Source: Cacajao melanocephalus (taxonomy: Eukaryota > Chordata > Mammalia > Primates > Pitheciidae). From it: a DNA stretch of 64,000 nucleotides. The stretch lies in the NCBI GenBank assembly GCA_963573385.1, contig CAUYLG010048133.1, positions 1 through 64,000 of the forward strand, given 5' to 3'. This document shows positions 12,333-28,553 of the stretch, piece by piece. The stretch's first letter is position 1, and each line of letters opens with the position of its first letter. Under the pieces are notes generated by a model. That model ran no database searches. It saw nothing but the letters and a program-made list of their open reading frames with translations, and was not told the origin of the DNA. A program made the translations under genes and the position numbers.

Positions 12333-15189
12333 TAGTCTCTCATTCCCACTTCCCCAAGACATTCTTTCTGTCTCTATGATTTTGACTACTCTTGGAACCT
12401 CATATAAGTGGAATCATATCCCTGTGTGATTTGTACTTTGTGATCGGCTTATTTTGCTTAGGTTAATCCATGTAGTAGCATGGGTCAAAATTTTCTTCCT
12501 TTCTAAGGCTGAATAATATTCCATTATGTATATTTACCACATTTTTTTTTTTTTAGCCATTTACCATTGATAGACACTTAGGTTGCTTCTGCATTTGGCT
12601 ATTATGAGTAATGTTGCTATGAACGTGGGTGTACAAATGTCTGTTTGAGTCCCTACTGTCAATTCATTTGGGTATATACCTAGAAATGAAATTGGTAGAT
12701 CATACGTTAATTCTATTTTAATTTTTTGAGGAATGGCCATACTGTTTTCTACAGTGGCTGCGCCATCTTACACTGCCACCAGTAATACACAAGGGTTCTC
12801 ATTTCTTCACATCCTTGACAACATTCATTATTTTTGTTACTTGTTTTTTACTAGTAGCTATCCTAACGGTTGTTGGGTAGTATCTCATTGTGGTTTTGAT
12901 TTGCATTTCTCTAATGATTAGTGATACTAAGCCTTTAAAAAATGTGCTTATTGGCCATTTTTATATCTTTTTAAGAGAAATAGCTAGTCAAGTCTTTTGC
13001 TTATTTTTAAATGGTTTCATAGGTTATTTTTCTGTTGTGAACTCATAAAAGTTATTTATACATTCTGGATATTAATCTCCTATTAGGCATATGATTTGCA
13101 AATATTTTCTCCCATCATGTGGGTTGCCTTTTTATGCTGTTAACAGTGTTATTTGGTGTACAAATTTTAAATTTTGATGTAATCCATTTAGCCTTTTTTC
13201 TTTTGTTGCCTGTGGCTTTTGGGGTCATATTTAAGAAATCATTGTCAGACTCAATGTCATGAGACTTTTTTCCTATGTTTTTTTCTAAGAGTTTATAGTT
13301 TTAGCTCCTACCCTTAAGTCTTTGATCCACTGTGAGTTAATTTTTGTGTAGGGTATTATGTAAGGGTCCAACTTCATTCTTTCCTTGTAGATATTAAGTT
13401 TTTACAATACCATTTGTTGAAAAAACTGTCTTTCTCCCATTGAATGGGGAATTGACACCCTTGTTGAAAATCATTTGATCATACATAAGAAGGTTTATTT
13501 CTGGCTCTTTCTATTCCATTGGTCTATATGTCTGTTTTGATTAATTACTGTAGGCTTGTAGTATTTTGAAATCAGGAAGTGTGAGATCTCCAACTTTGTT
13601 CTTTTCCAAGACTGTCTTGGTTATTTGTTGTCCACTGAATTTTTATATGAATTTTAGAGTGGATTTTTCTATGTCTGCAAAAATTGTTGGGGTTTTAATA
13701 GAAGTTGTATTGAATTTGTAAGTTATTTTAGGTGATATTGACATCTTTACAATATTAAGTCTTCCAATCCATGACCATGTGATGTATTTCCATTTATTGG
13801 CATCTTTTTTTGTTCAGCAACATTTTGTAGTTTTTCAGTATACAAATATTTTGCCCACTTGGTTATATTTATTCCTAATTATTTTATTATTTTTAATGTT
13901 ACTGTAAGTAGTATTTTCTTAATTCTGTTTTAGATTTTTCTTTGTTGGCGTGTAGAAATACAACTAAATTTTGTGTTTTGATTTTGTATCTGTAACTTTG
14001 CTGAATTCATTTATTGGTGCTAACAGCTTTTGGGATGTATGTGGAATCCTTAGGGTTTTTTACATATAAGATCATGTTATCTGTGAACATAGATAATTTG
14101 ACTTCCTCCTTTCCAACTTGGATGTCTTTTATTTCTTTTTCTTGCCTAATTGCTCTACCTAGGACTTCTAGTATTATGTTGACTAGAAGGGACAAAAGTG
14201 AGCATCTTTCTCTTGTTCCTGAACTTAGAGGAAAAGCTTTTAATCTTTTATCATAGACTATGATGCAGCTGTAGGCTTTCAGTATATGACCTTTATTATG
14301 CTGAGGTACTTTCCTTCTATTTCTAGTTTGTTGAGTATTTACATGATTAAACAGAATTGAATTTTGTCAAATGCTTTTTCTACATCAATTGAGATGATCA
14401 TGTGGTTGGTTTTTTTCACTTTTGTTCTGTTAATGTATTGCATTATATTGACTGATTTTCATATGGTGAGATATCCTTTGCATTCCAGGAATAAATCCCA
14501 CTTGATCATGATATACAGTCTTTTTAATGCACTGCTGAATTCTGTTGGCTAGTATTTTGAGGATTTTTGCATCAATGTTAATTAAGGATATTGGTCTGTA
14601 GTTCTTTTCTTGTAGTGCCTTTGGATTTTGTATCAGGTTGATGGTGGACTCATATAATTAGTTTGGAAGTGTTCCCTCCCCTTCAATTTTTGGGAGAGTT
14701 TGAGGAAGATTGGCATTAGTTTTTCTTTAAATGTGTTGTGTAATTAACTGGTAAAATTTCCTGGTCCTGGGCTTTTCTTAGATGAGAAGTTTTCATTACT
14801 GAGTCAATCTCCTTACTAGTTATAGCTATGTTAATATTTTCTATTTCTTCACAATTTAGTCTTGTTAGGTTGTGTGTTGCTAAAATTTGCCCATTTCATC
14901 TATGGTATTCAATCTGTTGGCATATAATTGTTCATAGTACTCTCATAATCTTTTTATTCTGTCTGTAAATATTGGTAAGAATGTCCCCTTTTTCATTCCT
15001 GATTTTACTTTTTTGAGTCTTTATCATTTCTTCGGCTAGCTTTGGGTTTAGTTTGGTCTTTTTTCTGGTTCTTCATTAAGGCATAAATTTAGGTTGTTCA
15101 TTTAAATTTCTTTGTTTTCCTATGTAAGATTTTATAGTAAACATGAATTTGCCAGAGTTCAATAATAGAAAATCTTTGTCCTCTTATTT

Positions 15190-15480
15190 GAAGCCTTTTT
15201 TATTTAAAAAATTTTACTTGATATCATAATTGTACAATTTATGAGATAGAAAGTGATATTTTGATACATGTGTACAGAGTGTAATCATCAAATCATGGTA
15301 ATTAGCATATCCATTACTTCAAACATTTATGTTTACTGTTTTATACTTTCTAATTCTCTATCTTGTTTTTTAGAACATTAATTACAGTTGTTGCAGGGTC
15401 TATATCTGTTAATTTCATTATTTAGATCTCCTCTAAATCTGTTTATATTGTCTTTTTTGGTTGGAATTTAGTCAATTCTT
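15190..15480 (-). mobile_element. L1 3'-end fragment
   Basis: tttaaaaaattttacttgat, gatattttgatacatgtgta and ggtaattagcatatccatta match a reverse-complement L1 3' UTR. The right part, after 15365, is less certain. Confidence 0.55.
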
Positions 15481-16344
15481 GTCTTTTTTTTCCTTTTAAA
15501 AAAATTTAACTCTTTTATTTTTAAAAAGTTATTTCAATAGTTCTGGGGGACCAGGTGGTATTTGGATACATGGATAAATTGTTTAGTGGTGATTTCTGAG
15601 ATTTTGGTGCACTCATCATCCAAGCAATGTACATTGTACCCAATGTGTAGTCTTTTATCCCTCACCCACCTTCCACCCTTCCCCCTGAGTTTCCAGAGTC
15701 CATTATATCATTCTTATACCTTTGCATCCTCATAGCTTAGCTCCTGCTTATAAGTAAGAATGTATAATATTTGGTTTTTCCATTCCTGAGTTAATTAACT
15801 TAGAATAATGGTCTCCAATTCTATGTGGGTTGCTGTGAATGCCATTATTTTGTCCATTTTTTATGGCTGCATATTATTCCATGGTGTATATATACCATAT
15901 TTTCTTTATCTGCTCACTGATTGTTGGGCATTTAGGCTGGTTCCATATTTTGGAAATTGTAAATAGTATTGATATCAACATGCATGTGCAAGTGTCTTTT
16001 TCATATAATGATTCATTTTCCTCTGAATGAATGAATCATTCATATAATGATTTCCTTTACCCAGTAGTGGGATTGCCAGATTAAATGACAGTTCTACCTT
16101 TAGTTTTATAAGGCGTCTCCATACTGTTTTCCTTGTGCTTGTACTAGTTTACATTTCTGCCAGCAGTGTAAAAGTGTTCCCTTTTCACCAAATCCCTGCC
16201 AAAATTGATTTTTTTGTTTGTACTTTTAAATTATGGCCATTCTTGCAGGAGTAAGGTGGTACTGCATTGTGGTTTGAATTTGCATTTCCCTGATCATTAG
16301 TGATGTTGAGCATTTTTTCTTATGTTCATTGGCCACTTTTAAAA

Positions 16345-20290
<3,946 letters not shown>

Positions 20291-23200
20291 CTGCTTGTAT
20301 ATCTTCTTTTGAGAATTGTCTATTCATGTACTTATCCCACTTTCTGATGGGATTGTCTTTTTCTTGCTGATTTGAGTTCCTTGTGGATTCTGAATGTTAG
20401 TCCTTCGTTGAATGCATAGTTTCTGAATATTTTCTCCTACTCAGCAGGTTGTCTGTTTATTCTTCTGATTGTTTCTTTTGCTGTGCAGAACCTTTTTAGT
20501 TTAATTAAGTCCCATCTATTTGTCTTTGTTTTTGTTCTATTTGCTTTTGGGTCCTTGGTCATGAAGTCTTTGTCTAAGCCAATGTCTAAAAGAGTTTTTC
20601 CGATGTTACCTTCTAGAATTTTTATGATTTCAAGTCTTAGACTTCAGTATTTGATCCATCTTAAGTTGATTTTTGTATAAGGTGAGAGATGGGATCCAGT
20701 TTCATTTTACTATGTGTGGATTGCTAATTATCCCAGCACCATTTGTTGAATAGTGTGTCCTTTCCCCACTTTATGTTTTTGTTTGCTTTGTTGATCAGTT
20801 GACCCTAAGTATTTGGCTTTGTTTCTGGGTTCTCTATTCTGTTCCATTAGTCTATGTGCCTGTTTTTATACCAGTACCATATTGTTTTGGTGTTTCCTGT
20901 TTTATTTCTATTTGGTTCTTCTCTTTTAATTTCTTGGTTAATCTCACTAGTGGTCTATAAATTTTGTTTATCTTTTCAAAGAACCAGCTTTTTGTTTCAT
21001 CTGTCTTTTGTATTTTTTGTTCGTTTCAATTTCATTTAGTTCTGCTCTGATCTTGGTTCTTTTCTTCTCTTGGTTTGGGTTTGGTTTGTTCTTGCTTTTC
21101 TAGTTCCTTGAGGTGTGACCTTAGATTGTCTGTGCTTGCTCTTTCAGACTTTTTGATGTAGGCATTTAAGGCTATGGACTTTCCTCTTAGCACCACTTTT
21201 GCTGTATCCCAGAGGTTTTGATAAGTTATGTCACTATTAGTGTTCAGTTCAAAAAATCTTTTAATTTCCATCTTGACTGTGTTGTTGACCCAAAGATTAT
21301 TCAGGAGCACGAGCACATTGTTTAATTTCCATGTATTTGTATAGTTTTGAGGGTACCTTTCGAGTTAATTTCAAATTTTATTTCATTGTGGTCTGAGAAA
21401 ATACTTGATGTAATTGTGATTTTCTTAAATTTATTGAAATTTGTTTTGTGGCCTATCAAATGGTGTATCTTGAAGAATGTTCTATGTACTGCTGAAAAGA
21501 GTATGTATTCTGCAATTGTTGAGTACAGTGTTCTGTAAGTATCTGTTAAGTCCATTTGTTCCAGGGTATAGTTTAATTGCATGGTTTCTTTGTTCACTTT
21601 CTATTTTGATGACCTGTCTGGTGCTGTCAGTGGAGTATTGAAGTCTCCCACTATTATTGTGTTGCTGCCTATCTCATTTTTTAGGTCTAATAGTAATTAT
21701 TTCATACATTTGGGAGCTCCAGTGTTAGGTGCATATATATTTAGGATTGTGATATTTTCCTGTTGAACTAATCCTTTTATCATTATATAATGTCCTTCTA
21801 TGTCTTTTTAAACTGTTGTTGCTTTAAAGTCTTTTTTCTTCCCCCGATAGAAGAATAACAACTCCTGAACATTTTTGGTTTCCATTTGCATGAAATATCT
21901 TTTTCCACCCCTTTACTTTAAGTTTATGTGAGTCCTTACATGCTAGATGAGTCTCTTGAAGACAGCAGATACTTGGTTGGTGGAGTTTTACCCATTCTGC
22001 TATTCTGTATCTTTTAAGTGGAGCATTTAGGCCATTTACTTTCAACATTAGTATTGAGATGTGAGGTATTGTTCTATTCATCATGCTAATTGTTGCTGAG
22101 TATCTTGTGTTTTTTTTCATTGTATTATTGTTTTGTAGGCCCTGTGAGATTTATGCTTTAAAGTGGGTTGTATATTGGTGTATTTCAAGGTTTTATTTTA
22201 AGATTTAGATCTCCTTTTAGCATTACCTGTAGTGCTTGCTTGGTAATAGTTAATTCTCTCATCATTTGTTTGTCTGAAAAAGACTTTATCTCCTCTTCAT
22301 TTATGAAGCTTAGTTTTGCTGGTTACAAAATTTGGGGCTGATAATTATTTTAAGAGGCTAAAGATAGGCCCCTTTGAGCTTGTAGGGTTTCTGCTGAGAA
22401 ATTGGCTGTCTGATAGGTTTTTCTTTATGTGTTACCTAAATACTTTTGCCTCACAGCTCTTAAGATCCTTTAATTTTTCTTGACTTTAGATGATTTAATG
22501 ACTATGTGCCTAGGTGATGATTTTTTTGTCATAAATTTCCCTCGTGTTCCTTCAGCTTCTTGTATTTAGATGTCTAGATCTCTAGCAAGGCCAGAGAAGT
22601 TTTCCTTGATTATTACCTCAAATAAATTTTCCAAACGTTTAGATTTTTCTTCTTCCTTCCGAATCTTATATTTGGTTGTTTAACATAATTCCAGATTGCT
22701 TGGAGGCTTTGTTCATTAAAAAAAATTTATTTTCTTTGTTTTTGTCAAAGTGGCTCAATTCAAAAGCCTTATCTTTGAGCTCAGGAGTTCTTTATTTTAC
22801 TTGTTCTTGTCTATTGTTGAAACTTTCCAGTGTATTTTGTATTTCTCTAAGTGTGTCTTTCATTTCCAGAAATTGTGATTTTTTTTTCTTTATGATATCT
22901 ATTTCTCTGGAGACATTTTCATTCTTATCCTGTATTTTTTATAAAAAAATTGTTTAAGTTGTTTTTTACAATTCTCTGGTAACTCCTTGAGTAGCTTAAT
23001 AATCAACCTTTTGAATTCTTTATCTGACAATTAAGATTTATTTTTAGTTTGAATAATTGCTGGAGAGCTAGTGTGATCTTTTGGGGGGTGTTACAGAAAC
23101 TTGTTTTGTCATATTCCCAGAATTACTTTTCTGGTTCCTTGTCATGTGTGTAGACTGTTTGAATGGAAATATCTAGAACTCAAGGGCTGCTAGGCAAATT

Positions 23201-23500
23201 CTTTTGTCCCGTGGGGCAATCCCTTGATGTGGTGCTCTTTCCCTTCCCCTAGGGATGGGCTTCCTAAGAACCAGACTACAGTGATTGTTATTGCTCTTCT
23301 GAGTCTAGCAACCCAGTGGGGCTACTGGGCTCTGGGCTGGGGCTGGGGAATGTCTGCAAAGAATCTTGTGATGTGATCTGTCTTCAGGTCTCCCAGCCAT
23401 GGATACTAGTACCTGCTCTGATGGAAGTGGCAGGGGAGTGAAATGTGAAGTGGATTCTGTGAATCCTTGTTTGTAGTTTTGTTTAGTGTACTAGTTTTCT

Positions 23501-24006
23501 TTCTTTTTTATGTTTTTTTTTTAATTATTGTACTTTAAGTTCTGGGGTACATGTGCAGAATGTACAGGTTTGTTACATAAGTATGCACATGCCATGGTGG
23601 TTTGCTGCATCCATCACCTGTCATCTACATTGGGTATTTCTCCTAATGTTATCCCTCTCCTAACCCCTCACCCCCTGCTATCCCTCCCCTAGTCCCCCAC
23701 CCCCCTGACAGGCCCCAGTGTGTGATGTTCCCCTCCCTGTGTCCATGCGTTCTCATTGTTCAATACCCACTTATGAGTGAGACAATGTGGTGTTTGGTTT
23801 TCTGTTCTTGTGTCAGTTTGCTGAGAATGATGGTTTCCAGCTTTATCCATGTCCTTGCAAAGGACATGAACTCATCTTTTTAATGGCTGTATAGAATTCC
23901 ATTGTGTCTATGTGCCACATTTTCTTTATCCAGTCTATCATTGATGGGCATTTGGGTTGGTTCCAAGTCTTTGCCATTGTGAACAGTGCCACAGTAAACA
24001 TATGTG
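23501..24006 (-). mobile_element. 5'-truncated L1PA with target-site duplication
   Basis: L1PA 3' UTR and ORF2 tail in antisense, inside the L1PB-like 5' UTR. Flanks agtgtactagttttct (23485-23500) and agtgcactggttttct (24007-24022) match at 14 of 16 bases and are the target duplication. Confidence 0.88.
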
Positions 24007-25229
24007 AGTGCACTGGTTTTCTTACATGCTGGTTATGCCAGCAATGACATAATTACGTGGACAGACTCAGGACCTCTGGTTAGCCAGGATGTTCCAAGCA
24101 GTGGAATTAGCTGTTGTTTTCTCCTTCTTTGAAGCAACGTTGTTCTGTTATGAGTTGCTGTAATGGCTTGAGTTGGTTGGCCTCCAGTCAGGAGTGGTGC
24201 TTTCAAGAGAGTACCAGCTGTGGTAGTAGAAGGTAGATGTAAGTTTGCCCTAAGTTGTCCAAGATAAGTATTCAGGTTTTTCAGGCAATGGGAGAGGCCA
24301 TAGAATTCCCAAGAGTTTGTCTTTGGCTACCAGGACAGGTAGAGAAAAATCATCAGGTGGAGGCAGGGTTAGGTGGGTCTGCACTTAGACTCTCCTTGGG
24401 CGGAGGTTGCTGCAGCCACTGTGTGGGATGAAGGGGTGGTTCTCAGGCCAATGCAGTTATGTTCCAAGGGGGATTAGGTCTGCCCTTCCTGCATCTTACA
24501 GGATACCAGGGAAGTGGGGGAAAGCCAACAGTGACAGACCTGACCCAGCTCCCACATAGCCAGCAAGGCCAGTCTTACTCCCACCATGCCCTGCCAACAG
24601 TGCTGAGTTTATATTCAGGCAGCTGGTGCACAGGGCTGAGATCTTGCCCTAGGCTGCAAGCCTCCCCACTGAGAAAGCAAGCAGGGCTTTCAGATCATGA
24701 CCCTCCCTGCCTGCCTGCAACATCAGCTGCAGCTTCTGTGCTCATACCTGCACTTCCCATTCATCCCCTGGATTCTGCTCAGGAAAATTAGTACTCAGTT
24801 GAAATTATTGCTAGAAGCTTCTTTCACCTTGTGACCTCTGCTTAGTTTTGCTGGCTACCTTCCCCAAGAATCCCTGTGAGATAAAGTCAGGAGTGGCTTC
24901 CTTGGGCTCAAGCTGGGGACTGGGAGTGCCTACAGGGCTCCTCCCACTGCTTCTTCTACCTTTATATTTCACTTGGATCCCTAAATATGTTTCAGCTATA
25001 GGTAACGTTAAATCCTTCTCCCTTGATCTGGAATTTCTGGTTCCCCAGTGGGGATGTGTGTTCAGAGGCAGAGTTACCCCTCTCATATTTTGAGAACTCA
25101 CAGTTTTCACCTGTCTCATGGAGTTTACAGTGGCATACCACTTCTTTCAAAGGGTCTATTCGAAGCCTTTTAAATAATAATTCTTACATTAACCACAGAA
25201 CATAACATGTGGCAGACTCTTTCTAGAAG

Positions 25230-26011
25230 AAACTAGAATGTCATCCTGTGTGCAGTCTCCTGCACCAGCCCCAACCACATGAGCCCAGCTAGGAGCTCTC
25301 TGTGTCCATCTACTTTTCTGCAGACCACCATGGCTGCCCTGTTACAAGTCTTCTCTGCTGTTTCCAGCTTGTCTTCATTGAAAGCCCATGATTTTGAGTC
25401 TCTTTTCTTCTTTTCACTGTTGTCTTGCTTTATTTTTGTCTTTGCTTCCTTCTCCTTTGCCAGGGTACACCTGTCCCTCCAGAGTTGCGTTAGCACACGT
25501 CTTGACTGATAAGTTCTTGATCTCCCAGGCATGTTTCCCATCATGAAGCATGAAGATAGTATGGTCGGATCCCGCAATGAACCTCTGGACATCTCGTTAG
25601 CATTGAAAAGCCCGTTCTGACAGAAGCTCATGATTTCCTCTGTCTCCTCGATGGGGCTTCCTGATACAGTGACAAACATATAAGAATCTTTCCTTTTATT
25701 CATCATTTTCAGTATGCTTTCAGGCTTGTTCATGTGTATATATAAGAAGTTGGCAGGTAGTGAGGGTCTCTTGTGCTCTGGAAGATCTTTTCTTATGTCA
25801 TCATCATCTTTCTCCCACTCTACCAGAAGACATGCCATGTCTACATAGTTGTAATCATGAATATCCTCCTCCTTCTGGGGATGTGAGATAGCCTTACTGG
25901 GTGTTCTGGCTGGGCCCTTGGCTGCACATGCCTCAGGTAGCTGCTGCAGCAGCAACAGGCCAGAGGAGTGAACCAGAACCATTTCGATGCTCACCCAGTT
26001 GGAGGTTGTCA
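25230..26011 (-). pseudogene. MESDP: Processed pseudogene of MESD (LRP chaperone)
   Basis: The minus-strand reading closely follows MESD, the ER chaperone for LRP-family receptors. It starts with a decayed MTTSNW leader and leucine-rich signal peptide (SSGLLLLQQLPEACAAKG). It continues with DIHDYNYVDMACLLVEWEKDD, DLPEHKRPS, KPESILKM, MFVTVSGSP, TEEI and LFNAN, and ends in the basic KQDNSEKKKRDSKS tail. No introns are present, although I recall the parent gene having them, so this is a retrocopy. After LFNAN the frame shifts: DVQRFIAGSDHTIFMLHDG, AWEIK and TLEGQVYPGKG continue in a second frame. A compensating shift near the lysine-rich tail restores the first frame, leaving a long but chimeric 271-codon frame. 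The normal stop is lost and reading runs into 3' UTR. It sits between an L1PB-like 5' UTR and an older L1. The 3' boundary and poly(A) tail are not clear. Confidence 0.88.
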
Positions 26012-28440
26012 TTTTCTTTTTCTTCAATTTGAGTATATATGTTTGCATCTACAAATTTCCCTATTAACACTGCTTTTGCTGCATCCATAGATTTTGGTTG
26101 TTGTGTTTTCATTTTCATTTGTCTCAAGATATTTTCATTTTTTCTTTCTAATTCATTTATTTTTATTTTTTAATTTTACTTTAAGTTCTGGGGTACATTT
26201 GCAGAACGTGCAGGATTGTTACATAGGTAAACACATGCCATGGTGGGTTGCTGCATCCATCACCCTGTCATCTACACTAGGGATTTCTCCTAATGCTATC
26301 CCTCCCCTTGCCCCCCACCTCCTTGCTATCCCTCCCCTAGCCTCCCAGCCCCTGACAGGCCCTGGTGTGTGATGTTCTCCTCACTGTGTCCATGTGTTCT
26401 CATTGTTCAACACCCACTTACAAGTGAGAACATGCAGTGTTTGCTTTTCTGTTCTTGTGTCAGTTTTCTGAGAATGATGGTTTTCAACTTCATCCATGTC
26501 CTTGCAAAGGACATGAATTCATCCTTTTTTATGGCTACATGGTATTTCATGGTATATATGTGCCACATTTTCTTTATCAAGTCTATCATTGATGGGCATT
26601 TGGGTTGGTTCCAAGTCTTTGCTATTGTGAACAGTGCCACAATAAACATACATGTGTATGTGTCTTTATAATAAAATGATTTATAATCCTATGAGTATAT
26701 ACCCAGTGATGGGATTGCTGAGTCAAATGGTATTTCTTGTTCTAGATCCTTGATGAATCGCCACACTGTCTTCCACAATGATTGCACTAATTTACACTCC
26801 CACCAACAGTGTAAAAGTGTTCCTATTTCTCTACATCCTCTCCAGCATTTGTTGTCTCCTGATTTTTTAATGATCACCGTTCTAACTGGCATGAGATGGC
26901 ATTTCAATGTAATTTTGATTTGTATTTCTCTAATGACCAGTGATGATGAGATTTTTTAAATATGTTTGTTGGCTGCATCAATGTCTTCTTTTGAGAAATG
27001 TCTGTTTATATCCTTTGCCCACTTTTTGACGGTTTTTTTTTTCCTTGAAAATTTGTTTAAGTTCCTTGTAGATTCTGGATATTAGCCCTTTGTGAGATGA
27101 GTAGATTTCCCATTCTGTTGGTTTTCAGTTCACTCTAATGATAGTTTCTTTTGCTATGCAGAAGCTCTTTAGTTTAATTAGATCCCATTTGTCTCTTTTG
27201 GCTTTTGTTGCCATTGCTTTTGGGGTTTAAGTCATTAAGTCCTTGCCCATGCCTATGTCCTGAATGGTATTGCCTAGGTTTTCTTCTAGGGTTTTTATGG
27301 TGTTAGGTCTTACATTTAAATCTTTAATCCATCTTGAGTTAATTTTTGTATAAGGTGTAAGGAAGGGATCCAGTTTCAGCTTTCTGCATATGGCTAGCCA
27401 GTTTTTCCAACACCATTTATTAAATAGGAAATCCATTCCCCATTGCTTGCTTTTGTCAGGTTTGTCAAAGATCAGATTATTCTAGATGTGTGGCATTACT
27501 TCTGAGGCCTCTGCTCTGTTCCATTAGTCTATATCTCCGATTCAGTACCAGTACCATGCTGTTTTGATTACTGTACCCTTGTAGTATAGTTTGAAGTCAG
27601 ATAGCATGATGTCTCTAGCTTTTTTCTTTCTTTCTTGTTTTTTTTGCCTAGGATTGTCTTGGCTACGGGGCTCTTTTTTGGTTCCATATAAAATCGATGG
27701 TGCTTTTTTCCCAATTCTGTGAAGAAAGTCAATGGTAGCTTGATGGGGATAGCATTGAATCTATAAATTACTTTAGGCAGTATGGCCATTTTCATGACAT
27801 TGATTCTTCCTAACCATGAGCATGGAATGTTTTTCCATCTGTTTGTGTCCTCTCTTATTTCCTTGAGCAGTGGTTTGTAGTTCTCCTTGAAGAGGTTCTT
27901 TACATCCTTTATTAGTTGTATTCCTAGGCATTTAATTATCTTTTTAGCAGTTGTAATTGGGAGTTCACTCATGATTTGGCTCTGTGTTTGTATAGGAATG
28001 CTTGTGATTTTTGCACATTGATTTTGTGTCCTGAGACTTTGCTGAAGTTGCTTATCAACTTAAGGAGATTTTGGGCTGAGAAGATGTGGTCTTCTAAATA
28101 TACAATCATGTCATCTGCAAATAGAGATAATTTGACTTCCTCTTTTCTTAACTGACTATGCTTTATTTATTTTTCTTGCCTGATTTCCCTGGCCAGAATT
28201 TCCAACACTATATTAAATAGGAGTGGTGAGAGAAGTTAGCCTTGTCTTGCACTGGTTTTCAATGGGAATGCTACTAGTTTTTGCCCATTTCATGTGATAT
28301 TGACTATGGGTGTGTCATAAATAGTTATTATTATTTGGAGATATGTTTCATCTATACCTAGTTTATTGAGAGTTTTTATCATAAAGGGCTGTTAAATTTT
28401 GTTGAAGGCCTTCTCTGCCTTCAGATTATTATTGAGATAA

Positions 28441-28553
28441 TCGGCCGGGCGTGGTGGCTGACGCCTGTAATCCAAGCACTTTGGAGGCCAAGGCGGGTGG
28501 ATCACCTGAGGTCGAGAGTTCAAGACCAGCCTGACCAACATGGTGAAACTCCA
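28441..28553 (+). repeat. 3'-truncated Alu inside L1PA ORF2
   Basis: It begins with a perfect Alu start (ggccgggcgtggtggctgac) but stops after caacatggtgaaactccatc with no right arm or A tail, directly before L1 sequence (tttttgtctttgttctg). Confidence 0.9.

Noticed and set aside
14007..14195. Possible reverse-transcriptase gene (also 16636-17007, 17495-17791, 21824-22120, 29432-30159, 40531-40890)
   Set aside because: All are short relics of L1 ORF2 in dead elements, broken by stops and frameshifts; described under the L1 features.
25279..25509. Plus-strand 76-codon frame
   Set aside because: Antisense shadow of the MESD pseudogene.
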